Positions 47,553-55,897 of a stretch of DNA of 64,000 bases are shown one piece after another (positions within the stretch are counted from its first letter, which is position 1; every line of letters begins with the position of its first letter). This stretch comes from an uncultured Bacteroidia bacterium (GTDB lineage Bacteria > Bacteroidota > Bacteroidia > Bacteroidales > F082), in the NCBI GenBank assembly GCA_902785755.1, contig CACZZO010000004.1, positions 154,718 to 218,717 on the forward strand. The letters are read 5' to 3'. Made by a program: the position numbers and the translations under genes. The notes under the pieces are model-generated. The model worked only from the letters and a program-made list of their open reading frames with translations. It had not been told where the DNA came from and searched no databases.

Positions 47553-48344
47553 ATGGATTTCAAAACGATAAAGGTGCAATTGGGCGAAAGCATGGCATGG
47601 GTCAACCTCGACCGCCCCGAGGTGCGCAACGCGCTGAACCCCGAACTGATAAGTGAACTGACCGAGGCCTTCGACTGGTTAGACATCCGCGACGACATCC
47701 GCGTCATCATCCTGAAAGGCAACGGGAAATGCTTCTGTGCTGGTGCCGACTTGGAGTATATGAAGGACATGGCGCGGTATAGTTATCCGCAGAATTTAGC
47801 CGATGCTGAGCGGCTTTCCAAACTCTTCCAGACCATTTATTTCTGCAATAAGGCTGTCATCGTCGATGTGCATGGTGCCTGCATCGGCGGGGCCAACGGC
47901 ATCATCGCCGCCGCCGACATCGTGATTGCGGAAAAGGAAACCAAGTTCGCCTTCTCCGAGGTGCGCTTGGGCATCACGCCTGCCACGATTTCGCCTTTTG
48001 TCGTGAGCAAAATCGGCAACACCGCCGCTAAGGAACTGATGTTGACAGGTCGCCGCTTCACTGCTGAGGAAGCCAAGGATTTCCGTTTGGTGAATGTGGT
48101 CGTCGATGAATCGAAAATGATTGATACTGAGCGACAATACATCGACCATTTCCTGCACGCCTCGCCCGATGCCATCGCCGAGTGCAAAAACCTGCTTCGC
48201 ATGGTTTCCGGCACCGACGACCGTTACAGTCCCATTTTCATGCAAACCTCCGTGGCCATCGCTAATCAGCGCATTTCCAAGTCAGGCCAAGAAGGCATGG
48301 CAGCGTTTTTCGAGAAGCGGAAACCAGCGTGGGATTTGCTCTAA
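47553..48344 (+). CDS. Enoyl-CoA hydratase/isomerase family protein (crotonase)
   Basis: This 263-residue crotonase-fold protein has the first oxyanion stretch GKCFCAGADLEYMKDM, the second GACIGGANGIIAAADIVIA and the catalytic Glu in FAFSEVRLGITPATISPFV. The last pattern is like methylglutaconyl-CoA or 3-hydroxyacyl hydratases of leucine and fatty-acid breakdown. No partner genes lie close by, so the substrate is open. Its upstream gap is filled by a heptamer tract rather than a typical promoter. Confidence 0.9.
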   Translation: MDFKTIKVQLGESMAWVNLDRPEVRNALNPELISELTEAFDWLDIRDDIRVIILKGNGKCFCAGADLEYMKDMARYSYPQNLADAERLSKLFQTIYFCNKAVIVDVHGACIGGANGIIAAADIVIAEKETKFAFSEVRLGITPATISPFVVSKIGNTAAKELMLTGRRFTAEEAKDFRLVNVVVDESKMIDTERQYIDHFLHASPDAIAECKNLLRMVSGTDDRYSPIFMQTSVAIANQRISKSGQEGMAAFFEKRKPAWDLL

Positions 48345-48411
48345 AACAGCTAAACAGGCCAAAATTTTTGAAGTTTAGCAGGTTCGAAGCAAAATTTGGT
48401 AGAAAAATAGC

Positions 48412-48463
48412 CTTCAACCCTGCGGAATCTGTAAAAAAAAAAGCACTTTCCGCAGCGTTGAAG
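48412..48463. repeat. Imperfect inverted repeat around an A-run
   Basis: Arms CTTCAAC-CC-TGCGGAA (48412-48427) and TTCCGCA-GC-GTTGAAG (48448-48463) pair at 14 of 16 positions around a 20-nt loop holding ten A. A smaller stem GCTAAAC/GTTTAGC (48349-48379) precedes it, just after the crotonase stop at 48344. The two fill the gap before elbB. Confidence 0.65.
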
Positions 48464-48517
48464 AGGTGTTTTTGAAAAATCTTTCCCTCAATTTTGGCAG
48501 TTTCAAGGGAATTTCCA

Positions 48518-48525
48518 TACCTTTG
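48518..48525 (+). promoter_or_regulatory. -7 box of elbB
   Basis: TACCTTTG, an exact TAnnTTTG, with TTG at 48494-48496 as -33 after 21 nt. It lies 26 nt before the ATG at 48552. Confidence 0.65.
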
Positions 48526-48551
48526 CCTCAAATATCAAATTCAATCGAACT

Positions 48552-49217
48552 ATGAAAAAATTTGCAGTAATCTTAGCGGGCTGCGGTCGCAAGGACGGCA
48601 GCGAAATCAACGAGGCCATCACCCTTTTGCTCTCCATCGAGCAGCATCATTGTGAATACCAATGCTTTGCACCCAATCGCCCTCAAACCGAGGTCATCGA
48701 CCATCTGACCGATGAGAAAGTGGCCGAGGAGCGCAACATCCTCACCGAGGCCGCACGCTTGGCGCGTAGTCAGGTGAAGCCCATTGAGGAATACAAGGCC
48801 GCCGATTATGACGGTCTGCTGTTCAGTGGCGGTTACGGCGTGGCCAAGAACTTGTGCGATTATGCCTACAAAGGTGCCGAAATGGAGGTGAAGCCCGATG
48901 TGGCCCGTGCCATCGTCGAAACGCGCGAGGCCAACAAACCCATCGGAGGAATGTGCATTGCGCCCGTGATGTTCGCCAAACTGTTGCCTGGCGTTTGCGT
49001 CACCTTGGGCAACGAAGGCACGCCCGATGCCGACAACATCCGCGCTATGGGTGCCTTCCACGTGCAAACCGAAAACGGTGATGTGTGTGCCGACAACGAA
49101 ATGTTAGTCTTCACCACGCCCGCCTACATGCTCGATGCGACCATCAAGGATGTGTACGATGGTGCCTACAATTTGGTGGAATCCATCATCGACACGTTGG
49201 ACGGGAAACGCGATTGA
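48552..49217 (+). CDS. elbB: ElbB-type glyoxalase (DJ-1/PfpI superfamily)
   Basis: This 221-residue protein has the ElbB pattern: AVILAGCGRKDGSEINEA, the DGLLFSGGYGVAKNLCDYA stretch and the nucleophile-elbow region PIGGMCIAPVMFAKLLPG. ElbB proteins show glutathione-independent glyoxalase activity in vitro and have been linked to isoprenoid synthesis in E. coli. It has its own promoter and is followed 45 nt later by the GH97 gene. Confidence 0.9.
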   Translation: MKKFAVILAGCGRKDGSEINEAITLLLSIEQHHCEYQCFAPNRPQTEVIDHLTDEKVAEERNILTEAARLARSQVKPIEEYKAADYDGLLFSGGYGVAKNLCDYAYKGAEMEVKPDVARAIVETREANKPIGGMCIAPVMFAKLLPGVCVTLGNEGTPDADNIRAMGAFHVQTENGDVCADNEMLVFTTPAYMLDATIKDVYDGAYNLVESIIDTLDGKRD

Positions 49218-49262
49218 TGCAATCCATAATAATTGCTTTTGTCCGCTTAATCCCTATTTGCC

Positions 49263-51254
49263 ATGAACAAGAAACTATTTCTTATCGCACTTCTGTTCCT
49301 TTCCGTAAGTGCCTTTGCCCAAGTGAAATTCACGCTGCAATCGCCCGACAAGGACATCACCGTCACCATCGAGGTTGGCGAACAAATCACCTATGCTGTC
49401 ACGCATGGCAACACTTGTATATTGGCACCTTCGCCTATCGGGATGAAGCTCGCCAACGGCACCCAGATAGGAAGGAAACCCGTCGTGAAAAGTGCCAAGA
49501 CACACTCCGTCAACCAAACCTTGGACTCGCCGTTTTATAAAAAGTCAGAGATTTCTGAAGTCTATGAGGAATTGGCTTTGATTTTCAAGGGCAATTACAA
49601 GGTTGTTTTCCGTGCCTATAATGAAGGCGTGGCCTACCGTTTCGAGACGCAGTTTTTTAGGCCGATTGTCATAGAAAACGAAACTGCTGAATTTAACTTT
49701 GATGCAGATTATCAGGCTATTGTCCCTTATGTTCTCAGGCGTGCAGGCGTGGAGGGCGACATCATACAACAACAATTCTACAACTCGTTTGAGAACACCT
49801 ACACCCACACTGCTTTGAGCCAGATGGACCCTGACAAATTAGCTTTCCTGCCCGTGTTGGTTGAACTCAAGGACGGAAAGAAAGCCGTCATCACTGAGGC
49901 TGACTTGGAAGACTTTCCCGGCTTGTATCTCCGCAACGAACAGGGCAAAAACGGCTTCACCGCAGTTCATGCAGGCTATCCGAAAACCATCCAACAAGGC
50001 GGTCATAACAACCTGCAATATCGGGTGATGGAACACGAAAAATATGTGGCCAAAACCTCCGGCAGACGCGCTTTCCCTTGGCGTTGCATCGTAATCTCAG
50101 AAAGCGATAAGGAATTGGCCAACAACGATTTAGTCTATCTCTTGGCTTCGCCTAACCGTGTGAAAGACATTTCTTGGATTAAGCCTGGCAAGGTGGCTTG
50201 GGACTGGTGGAACGCTTGGAATATCTATGGCGTCGACTTCAAGGCGGGCATCAACAACGACACCTATAAATATTATATAGACTTTGCCAGCCAATACGGC
50301 ATCGAATACGTCATTTTGGACGAGGGTTGGGCCGTCAACAAACAGGCCGACCTCTTCCAAGTGGTTCCCGAAATAAACATTCAGGAACTCGTCAATTATG
50401 GTGCCGAGCGTAATGTGGGCATCGTGCTTTGGGCTGGTCATGCCGCCATCGACAAAAACATGGATCGCGTTTGCAAGTTCTATTCCGAGATGGGAGTGAA
50501 AGGTTTCAAGGTCGACTTTATGGACCGCGACGACCAATTGGCGGTGGACTTCTATTATCGCATGGCCAAGACCGCTGCCAAATATCACTTGTTCATCGAC
50601 TTCCACGGAGCCTATAAACCTACGGGACTGAATCGCACCTATCCCAATGTGCTGAACCATGAGGGCGTGTATGGCCTTGAGCAAGCCAAATGGGACAACA
50701 ACAGCGACTTGGTGACCAACGAAGTCACTATCCCATTCATCCGTATGGTGGCTGGTCCGTTGGACTACACCCAAGGTGCCATGAAAAACGCCAGCAAAAA
50801 CAACTTTGCCGCCATTTATTCAGAGCCGATGAGCCAAGGTACACGTTGCCGACAATTGGCTGAGTATGTGGTTTTTGAGTCGCCTTTCAACATGCTTTGC
50901 GACAGTCCGAGCAACTATAAGAGCGAAGACGAATGTACGCAATTCATCGCCAGTGTGCCTACCACTTGGGACGAAACCATTGTGCTTGACGGCAAGGTGG
51001 GCGAATACCTCGTCATTGCCCGTCGTAAGGATTTCCGTTGGTATGTTGGAGCCATCACGAACTGGGAAAAGCGCGACCTTGAACTTGACCTTTCCGTGCT
51101 GCCCAACTTCGGTGCCAAATCGGGACACATCTTCCGCGACGGCATCAATGCTGACCGTGTGGCCAAAGACTTTGTTTCGGAAACCGTTCAAGTGATGGGC
51201 AACAAAGTGAAAGTGCATCTCGCCGAAGGCGGTGGTGCCGTGATAGTTTTTTAA
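49263..51254 (+). CDS. Glycoside hydrolase family 97 (retaining type by motif)
   Basis: This 663-residue secreted protein has a signal peptide (KKLFLIALLFLSVSAFAQ), an N-terminal beta-sandwich (about 20-270), a TIM barrel (about 280-570) and a C-terminal beta domain. The barrel shows WDWWNAWNIYGVDFKAGIN, YVILDEGWA and GVKGFKVDFMDRDDQ; the Asp of KVDFM sits where retaining GH97 alpha-galactosidases have their nucleophile, unlike inverting SusB. An alpha-galactosidase or related role is therefore likely. No SusC/D pair is adjacent. It converges with vsr after 2 nt. Confidence 0.9.
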   Translation: MNKKLFLIALLFLSVSAFAQVKFTLQSPDKDITVTIEVGEQITYAVTHGNTCILAPSPIGMKLANGTQIGRKPVVKSAKTHSVNQTLDSPFYKKSEISEVYEELALIFKGNYKVVFRAYNEGVAYRFETQFFRPIVIENETAEFNFDADYQAIVPYVLRRAGVEGDIIQQQFYNSFENTYTHTALSQMDPDKLAFLPVLVELKDGKKAVITEADLEDFPGLYLRNEQGKNGFTAVHAGYPKTIQQGGHNNLQYRVMEHEKYVAKTSGRRAFPWRCIVISESDKELANNDLVYLLASPNRVKDISWIKPGKVAWDWWNAWNIYGVDFKAGINNDTYKYYIDFASQYGIEYVILDEGWAVNKQADLFQVVPEINIQELVNYGAERNVGIVLWAGHAAIDKNMDRVCKFYSEMGVKGFKVDFMDRDDQLAVDFYYRMAKTAAKYHLFIDFHGAYKPTGLNRTYPNVLNHEGVYGLEQAKWDNNSDLVTNEVTIPFIRMVAGPLDYTQGAMKNASKNNFAAIYSEPMSQGTRCRQLAEYVVFESPFNMLCDSPSNYKSEDECTQFIASVPTTWDETIVLDGKVGEYLVIARRKDFRWYVGAITNWEKRDLELDLSVLPNFGAKSGHIFRDGINADRVAKDFVSETVQVMGNKVKVHLAEGGGAVIVF

Positions 51255-51256
51255 GG

Positions 51257-51805
51257 TCAAGTAGAAGGAGGAAAATCTTCCGCCGCCATCGAAACGGGCA
51301 TTTCTTGAAAATCGTAAGGCACCGGCTTGGGCTGGTGCAAGGCCAAGAAATTGTCGTTGAGCAGCAACTCCACGCGCAGCATGGTTTCTTCAATCATTTT
51401 GGGCACCAACTGACATTCCCAAACCACAATGACTTGCCAGCCGTTGTCGCGCAAAACTTGGTAATTCCGCTGGTCGCGCTCTTGGTTTCTTCGGATTTTG
51501 TTCACCCAAAATTCGCGGTTCGTCTCCGGAATCTTGCAACACCTTGAACCATCTTCCCTAAACTCTAAACCCTCAACACTAAACTCAACAAAATGCCCGT
51601 GCCAGAAACACCCATTCACAAAGATGGCTGTCCGATACCGCCGCATCACAATATCTGGCTTGCCCGGCACCGATTTCACGTTGAGGCGATAGCGGTAGCC
51701 GTGCCGCCACAGCCATTGCCGCACCAAGAGTTCGGGCTTGGTGCCTTTGCCGTGGATGCGCGACATCACATAGTGGCGTTGCTGTGGAGTGAGGCGGTCG
51801 GTCAT
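51257..51805 (-). CDS. vsr: Very short patch repair endonuclease with an extra loop
   Basis: This 182-residue Vsr-like protein has RSRIHGKGTKPE-type start (SRIHGKGTKPELLVRQWL), SVPGKPDIV with the metal Asp, and VNGCFWHGHF with the catalytic histidines. Then it departs from the family: where relatives run from HGH almost directly to the IPxTNxEFWxxKI motif, it has about 17 extra residues (EFSVEGLEFREDGSR) coded by five heptamers at 51557-51591. Vsr nicks next to T in T:G mismatches from deaminated 5-methylcytosine, so it fits the C5 methyltransferase at 58855. It starts 4 nt after the gene upstream. Confidence 0.92.
   Translation of the reverse strand: MTDRLTPQQRHYVMSRIHGKGTKPELLVRQWLWRHGYRYRLNVKSVPGKPDIVMRRYRTAIFVNGCFWHGHFVEFSVEGLEFREDGSRCCKIPETNREFWVNKIRRNQERDQRNYQVLRDNGWQVIVVWECQLVPKMIEETMLRVELLLNDNFLALHQPKPVPYDFQEMPVSMAAEDFPPST
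51557..51591. repeat. In-frame heptamer tract in vsr
   Basis: Five heptamers in tandem (CCTAAAC, TCTAAAC, CCTCAAC, ACTAAAC, TCAACAA) lie inside the vsr frame right after the HGH motif. They share the consensus of the ileS and 47497-47545 tracts. Confidence 0.85.
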
Positions 51806-51809
51806 AACG

Positions 51810-52475
51810 TTACCAAATAAACGGCAAAACCTTGTATTTCACGCGCTGTTTATACTCTTTATAGCCTTCCAAACCTTGTTCCAAAACGACTTCTTCGTTG
51901 CGGATGCGTTTGGCAATCAATGGGATATAAAGCAGCATAATGGCAAAGGAAATGGGCGAGGCCAACACCAACGGCATCATCAGGAAGAGGATGGTCGTGG
52001 CCATATACATCGGGTGGCGGACAATGCCATAAAGGCCCGTATCGACCACTTTTTGATGCTCTTGCACCTTGATGGTACGCGAGAGGTAGGTGTTTTCGCG
52101 CAGCACTTCGGCATACAAGGCATAACAAACAAGGAAAACCACCGCAGCCGTCCAAACCACCCAATTGGGCAGCACAAACCATTGGAAACGCCAATTTAGC
52201 CCCGCAACCACAAAAGCCGCAACGAACAGCAAGCCGCTCAATGCCACGACAGTTTTTTGCTCCTTCTCTTGTTCCTTGGCATTCAGCCGTTTGCGGAGCA
52301 GTTCTGGATTTTTTGCCATCATCACGAGTCCTGCAATGAACATTGGGACGAACAAAATGCCCATCAGCAGCCAGCCCTGCCAATAATGAAGCGAACCGGC
52401 AGGCAGGAAGATGAGCAGGCCAAGGATGATGACTCCCAAGAGGAATTTGGCTATGGATTGGAGGAGGAGGTTCAT
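51810..52475 (-). CDS. Isoprenylcysteine carboxylmethyltransferase-like membrane protein
   Basis: This 221-residue protein has five or six TM helices and the ICMT/PEMT signature in its second half: VVDTGLYGIVRHPMYMA and the end motif RIRNEEVVLEQGLEGYKEY. Bacterial members methylate lipids or small molecules; the substrate is unknown. I start at MNLLLQSIAK (52475), 5 nt after the small gene upstream. It sits between the Pmp3-like gene and vsr on one strand and is GC-richer than the island further upstream. Confidence 0.85.
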   Translation of the reverse strand: MNLLLQSIAKFLLGVIILGLLIFLPAGSLHYWQGWLLMGILFVPMFIAGLVMMAKNPELLRKRLNAKEQEKEQKTVVALSGLLFVAAFVVAGLNWRFQWFVLPNWVVWTAAVVFLVCYALYAEVLRENTYLSRTIKVQEHQKVVDTGLYGIVRHPMYMATTILFLMMPLVLASPISFAIMLLYIPLIAKRIRNEEVVLEQGLEGYKEYKQRVKYKVLPFIW

Positions 52476-52480
52476 GGGGC

Positions 52481-52636
52481 TTATTTGTTCTTGTTCAATA
52501 TGATCAGTGCGGCAATAACGCCCGGCACCCAGCCGCAAAGGGTAAGCAGGAACACGATGAGCATCGAGCCGCAGCCGCGGTCGTACACCGCCAAGGGCGG
52601 GAAGAGGATGGAAAGGAGGACTCGGAGGAAGGACAT
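52481..52636 (-). CDS. Pmp3/YqaE-family small membrane protein
   Basis: This 51-residue product, started at MSFLRVLLS (52636), has two hydrophobic helices and the family pattern LSILFPPLAVYDRGCG followed by LIVFLLTLCGWVPGVIAAL and a short tail. The family (proteolipid membrane potential modulator) is linked to salt and membrane-stress tolerance in yeast and plants. A longer upstream frame exists but would add no conserved part. It follows the HNH gene by 26 nt. Confidence 0.88.
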   Translation of the reverse strand: MSFLRVLLSILFPPLAVYDRGCGSMLIVFLLTLCGWVPGVIAALIILNKNK

Positions 52637-52662
52637 GGATGATAGGTTTTTGTTGTTAAACG

Positions 52663-53421
52663 CTAATTGTTGAAAATGCAATCTCTATGCCATTCAAGGA
52701 ATTGAGGGTTTGGACGATGATATTCAGGCAAAGATATTTCAAGACCTTCTATAGACGCAAAATGCTTTTCATAATAGGATTCTTCGATATATGTCTTGAG
52801 TTTGTCTGCTAAAATAACTCGGTAATGCTCATCGATGCTGATAAAGCCTTTGTCAAATGCTTTGTCATAAAGTGCGGAAAGACATAATCCATTTTCAGGG
52901 TTTAATCTCTCTTTCTTGTTTTCTGCCCAAGGGATGATATGACTCGCGACCAACAACGAAGGAATATTTATCCCTGTTATGGCGCAGTGTTTCTCATATA
53001 GATTAAGAATCATAGAGCGAAAAGCGTCTTGATTTACTCGCTGTTTGACAAATGCTCGTTTGTCTTCGCCGATAAGATCAGTTTCGGTAATACCAACAAT
53101 ATCTTCAATGGAACTATGAAGCAGTTTAGCCTTGATTTGTTGTGCTTCAAAAAACAAGTCTTCTTTTCTGTCCAAGAACTCATCCCAAATCGGTTTGCAA
53201 ATAGAGATTCCTCCCGGCATACCTGTACGTCCACTTTCGATGATAACAGGGTCACAAGCAGCAAAATTGACGAGCCTTAAAGCGACGCTATTGTTGGTTC
53301 GTCCAATTAAGTTAGCCAATTCAATTACTTCGGGTGTGGTGCGATTCAATCGGCCAAAAGGCAGGCGAAAATATAGGTCAAGTGCCAAGATAAGTTCATC
53401 CCGTGTCCAAACGTTTCTCAT
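52663..53421 (-). CDS. HNH endonuclease (HNH_2 type)
   Basis: This 252-residue protein has an N-terminal helical part (TRDELILALDLYFRLPFG) and a C-terminal HNH_2 domain: HCAITG (145-150), ASHIIPW (159-165, H161), LNPENGLCLSALYDKAFDKG (173-192, N177). The HNH_2 domain is common in restriction endonucleases and 5-methylcytosine- or phage-targeting nucleases. The residues for beta-beta-alpha metal cutting are kept. It is the last gene of the tight run that also holds a C5 methyltransferase, so it is the best candidate for the restriction subunit, though a target site cannot be read. Confidence 0.88.
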   Translation of the reverse strand: MRNVWTRDELILALDLYFRLPFGRLNRTTPEVIELANLIGRTNNSVALRLVNFAACDPVIIESGRTGMPGGISICKPIWDEFLDRKEDLFFEAQQIKAKLLHSSIEDIVGITETDLIGEDKRAFVKQRVNQDAFRSMILNLYEKHCAITGINIPSLLVASHIIPWAENKKERLNPENGLCLSALYDKAFDKGFISIDEHYRVILADKLKTYIEESYYEKHFASIEGLEISLPEYHRPNPQFLEWHRDCIFNN

Positions 53422-53449
53422 AATATCAGAAATGTAACGATGATGAGTA

Positions 53450-54148
53450 TTATTGATTTAACGGCTTTTCACTGAAAACATTGTACATCAAAACTTTATT
53501 CACTTCAGGATGCTGTTCATATAATTGGATGTTATGTTCAGCAATGTATTGTATGGTTTGCCATTCTTCTTCAGTAAGCGGATGATAAGTATTGTTGGGA
53601 TAGTGCATCAATTCTTCAAATTCATCAACGTGTTCATAAACATAATCTGTCTCTTCGGTGATGGCTTGCAGCATCGGCATCAATTCCGTTACTGTTTTGT
53701 TGTTGGAATAGTGGGCGAAGAAAAGGAATGAAGCGGTTTTCTTCAAAACATCATAAACCTTTGGAATATAATCATCCATTACCACTTGGAAAGAAGTCCG
53801 TCCATCGGGAGCCACCTTGCTCTCCAATTCTTTCTTGCAAAGCAGGGCAGCGGCGTAAAGAACGTGAGTTTTATATCCCAAATCATATTCAAGGTCGTTA
53901 CGCCTCTTTTTTGCTTCAGTTGGATTGAATGTGGCTATGTAATCCAAATATTGACGATAAAAGTCCTCGCCTTCGCCTGACAATCCATGCATAACGTCCA
54001 ATATTTGGTCGGCAACACGGTCGAGTTTGTCAACATCCTGAATTCCACGACTCATCAAACTCTTGAGCAATTCGGTGTTTTGGGTTAGACTTTCCCTTTC
54101 CAGTTTGAGAAGGTTTTCGATGCTTTCATAGAATTCTTTATCCATCAT
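53450..54148 (-). CDS. Uncharacterised all-helical protein of the island
   Basis: I recognise no family. The 232-residue product is acidic and predicted mostly helical (NLLKLERESLTQNTELLKSL, TEETDYVYEHVDEFEELM), without signal, TM segment or known catalytic motif. It lies 24 nt after the 45-residue ORF and 28 nt before the HNH gene, all on one strand. It may be a structural or specificity partner of the HNH nuclease. This is inference from spacing only. Confidence 0.6.
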   Translation of the reverse strand: MMDKEFYESIENLLKLERESLTQNTELLKSLMSRGIQDVDKLDRVADQILDVMHGLSGEGEDFYRQYLDYIATFNPTEAKKRRNDLEYDLGYKTHVLYAAALLCKKELESKVAPDGRTSFQVVMDDYIPKVYDVLKKTASFLFFAHYSNNKTVTELMPMLQAITEETDYVYEHVDEFEELMHYPNNTYHPLTEEEWQTIQYIAEHNIQLYEQHPEVNKVLMYNVFSEKPLNQ

Positions 54149-54172
54149 GATGTTGTATTCTTTTCGATGTTT

Positions 54173-54310
54173 TCAAGAGATGATTTTCTTTGGAATTGGC
54201 ATCGCCTGTAGCACTTTGCCATCAATTAGTTTTCCGTTTTTGTGCTTGCTGCGTTTGATATCGTTGGCTTTTGCGAACAAATCGATGAATGTATATTTTT
54301 TCTTGGGCAT
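54173..54310 (-). CDS. 45-residue basic ORF that begins like a C5 methyltransferase
   Basis: The ORF runs MPKKKYTFIDLFAKANDIKR and ends AMPIPKKIIS; it is Lys-rich. The opening KKYTFIDLFA matches motif I of C5 cytosine methyltransferases, where FIDLFAGAGG is typical, but the glycine loop is missing (KAND instead). It starts 6 nt after the receiver stop and ends 24 nt before the next gene. It could be a relic of a second methyltransferase or a real small protein of the operon. Confidence 0.45.
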   Translation of the reverse strand: MPKKKYTFIDLFAKANDIKRSKHKNGKLIDGKVLQAMPIPKKIIS

Positions 54311-54316
54311 ATAATA

Positions 54317-55894
54317 TTATTTTGTTTTTCCAATCAATCTAATCCATTCTGAATTGTCAATTCCCACTCTTGATAATTGAGATGTATAAGCAGCAACGAT
54401 GTGTTGAGCGAACATTTCTTTTAGCTCTGCCACCCAAACAAATTGATTGCCGCCAATGTCTTCAAACACATACTCACCATTCTCTTTTAATTTTGCTGTA
54501 ATATTTGCGTTATTCTCATAGGGCGAGAATCTATGCAATTCAATCGAATACGATTTATTATCCACAATCAAATGGTCTTGTTCTCCAACGACAATGGCTT
54601 CTCCTTTAATGCCCTGTACTAAGGGTAAAAATAAAAAGGTTCGTTCTTCGTTTGGTGGAATTCTCACGGAATCACAACTTTGTTGAATACATATTAAAAA
54701 CTTTTCTTCTTCTTTATACTTAATGATTGTTCCTGTCGTAAGCCGATGAATTTTGGGTGAAGAAAATAAATTACTATGCTGAACTAATTTTGCCCATTTG
54801 TAATTTGAAGTATCTGCGTTTTCAGAGCAAAACAGTTTCGTTGTTTCTATTTTATACAAGTCTGCCGTATGTCTGTTTACTTTTTCCTTCTTTGCTTGAA
54901 TGTCAAAAGAAGTGTTGAATTTTTCTTCAAAATCAGCGGAAGATTTCAGCAAATACTTTAATTTTTCTGCATTTATGTCGATGTTCTTGCCGTTAATAAT
55001 AGTATTGCAATCCTGTATATTTTCATCAATCCATGCTTCAATCCAACTATCAAAATCTACATCACTATTTTCAATCAAATTAGCCACTGCCGTACCAAAT
55101 ATTTTGGGCAACATAGAAATAGCATCGTTACAATCAGGAATTGAAACATAATGTCCTAAAAATGCAGGATCAATATCCTTTGAAAAGACACCTATAATAT
55201 TTGAGGTATTATTTCTAATTGAAGCAATTGTAGACATGGCAAAATTAGGTAATAATCCACCAACGAAACGAGCAAATTCCGCAGTTATAAAATCAGGCAA
55301 GTCTTCATATTTCACAATTTTAGATTGTAAGTCTTGATTGTACTTTAATTGATCTTTTTCCCCATTATCTTTGGCTCTTACAAGAATTGTAACGTTTGCA
55401 GAAGACACCTGACACCTTTTTTCATCGATTGTATAGTTAGCATCTGTGGCTATTGCTTCATGAATATCTTTTGTAATACCATATAACTTGGCTCCGTCGC
55501 CTGTATATACAATAATCAGTTTCAATTTTTTTTCGGTGGCATCTTCAACAATGTTTTTAATCAATTCCAATGTATAAATTCCTCGAGGTTCTTCTGCTTC
55601 TACATCAGCCTCTGCATCGGCAATTTGTTGCGTGTTTTCAATATTTAAATACCAATCAAGAACAACAACATCTGATTTAGAAAATAAAGTTTTACAGAAC
55701 CCTAAATCTTCTGTGGTAGCAGGGGCAAATATGGTGCACAATTTACCTTTTTGTGCAAAAATCGAAGATATTTCATTAGCATCAAAAGCGTTTACCTTTT
55801 TCTCTGTCTGGTATGCGTTGTCATCAACAAAAATTATATTTTGTAGAAAATGATCAACCACATTTCTGGTAATTTCATTAAAAGTCTGCGCCAT
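54317..55894 (-). CDS. Divergent receiver-domain protein, partner of the GHKL/histidine-kinase gene
   Basis: The 525-residue product has an N-terminal receiver-like domain: acidic pair D24-D25 in IIFVDDNAY, phosphoacceptor candidate D80 in VVVLDWYLN, and T131 in LIIVYTGDG. A poly-acidic insert (about 91-103) lies between D80 and T131. The remaining 390 residues are unlike any output domain I know and include no helix-turn-helix. It starts 3 nt after the kinase gene stop. A receiver partner of the upstream kinase is strongly suggested; the output is unknown. Confidence 0.75.
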   Translation of the reverse strand: MAQTFNEITRNVVDHFLQNIIFVDDNAYQTEKKVNAFDANEISSIFAQKGKLCTIFAPATTEDLGFCKTLFSKSDVVVLDWYLNIENTQQIADAEADVEAEEPRGIYTLELIKNIVEDATEKKLKLIIVYTGDGAKLYGITKDIHEAIATDANYTIDEKRCQVSSANVTILVRAKDNGEKDQLKYNQDLQSKIVKYEDLPDFITAEFARFVGGLLPNFAMSTIASIRNNTSNIIGVFSKDIDPAFLGHYVSIPDCNDAISMLPKIFGTAVANLIENSDVDFDSWIEAWIDENIQDCNTIINGKNIDINAEKLKYLLKSSADFEEKFNTSFDIQAKKEKVNRHTADLYKIETTKLFCSENADTSNYKWAKLVQHSNLFSSPKIHRLTTGTIIKYKEEEKFLICIQQSCDSVRIPPNEERTFLFLPLVQGIKGEAIVVGEQDHLIVDNKSYSIELHRFSPYENNANITAKLKENGEYVFEDIGGNQFVWVAELKEMFAQHIVAAYTSQLSRVGIDNSEWIRLIGKTK

Positions 55895-55897
55895 AAG

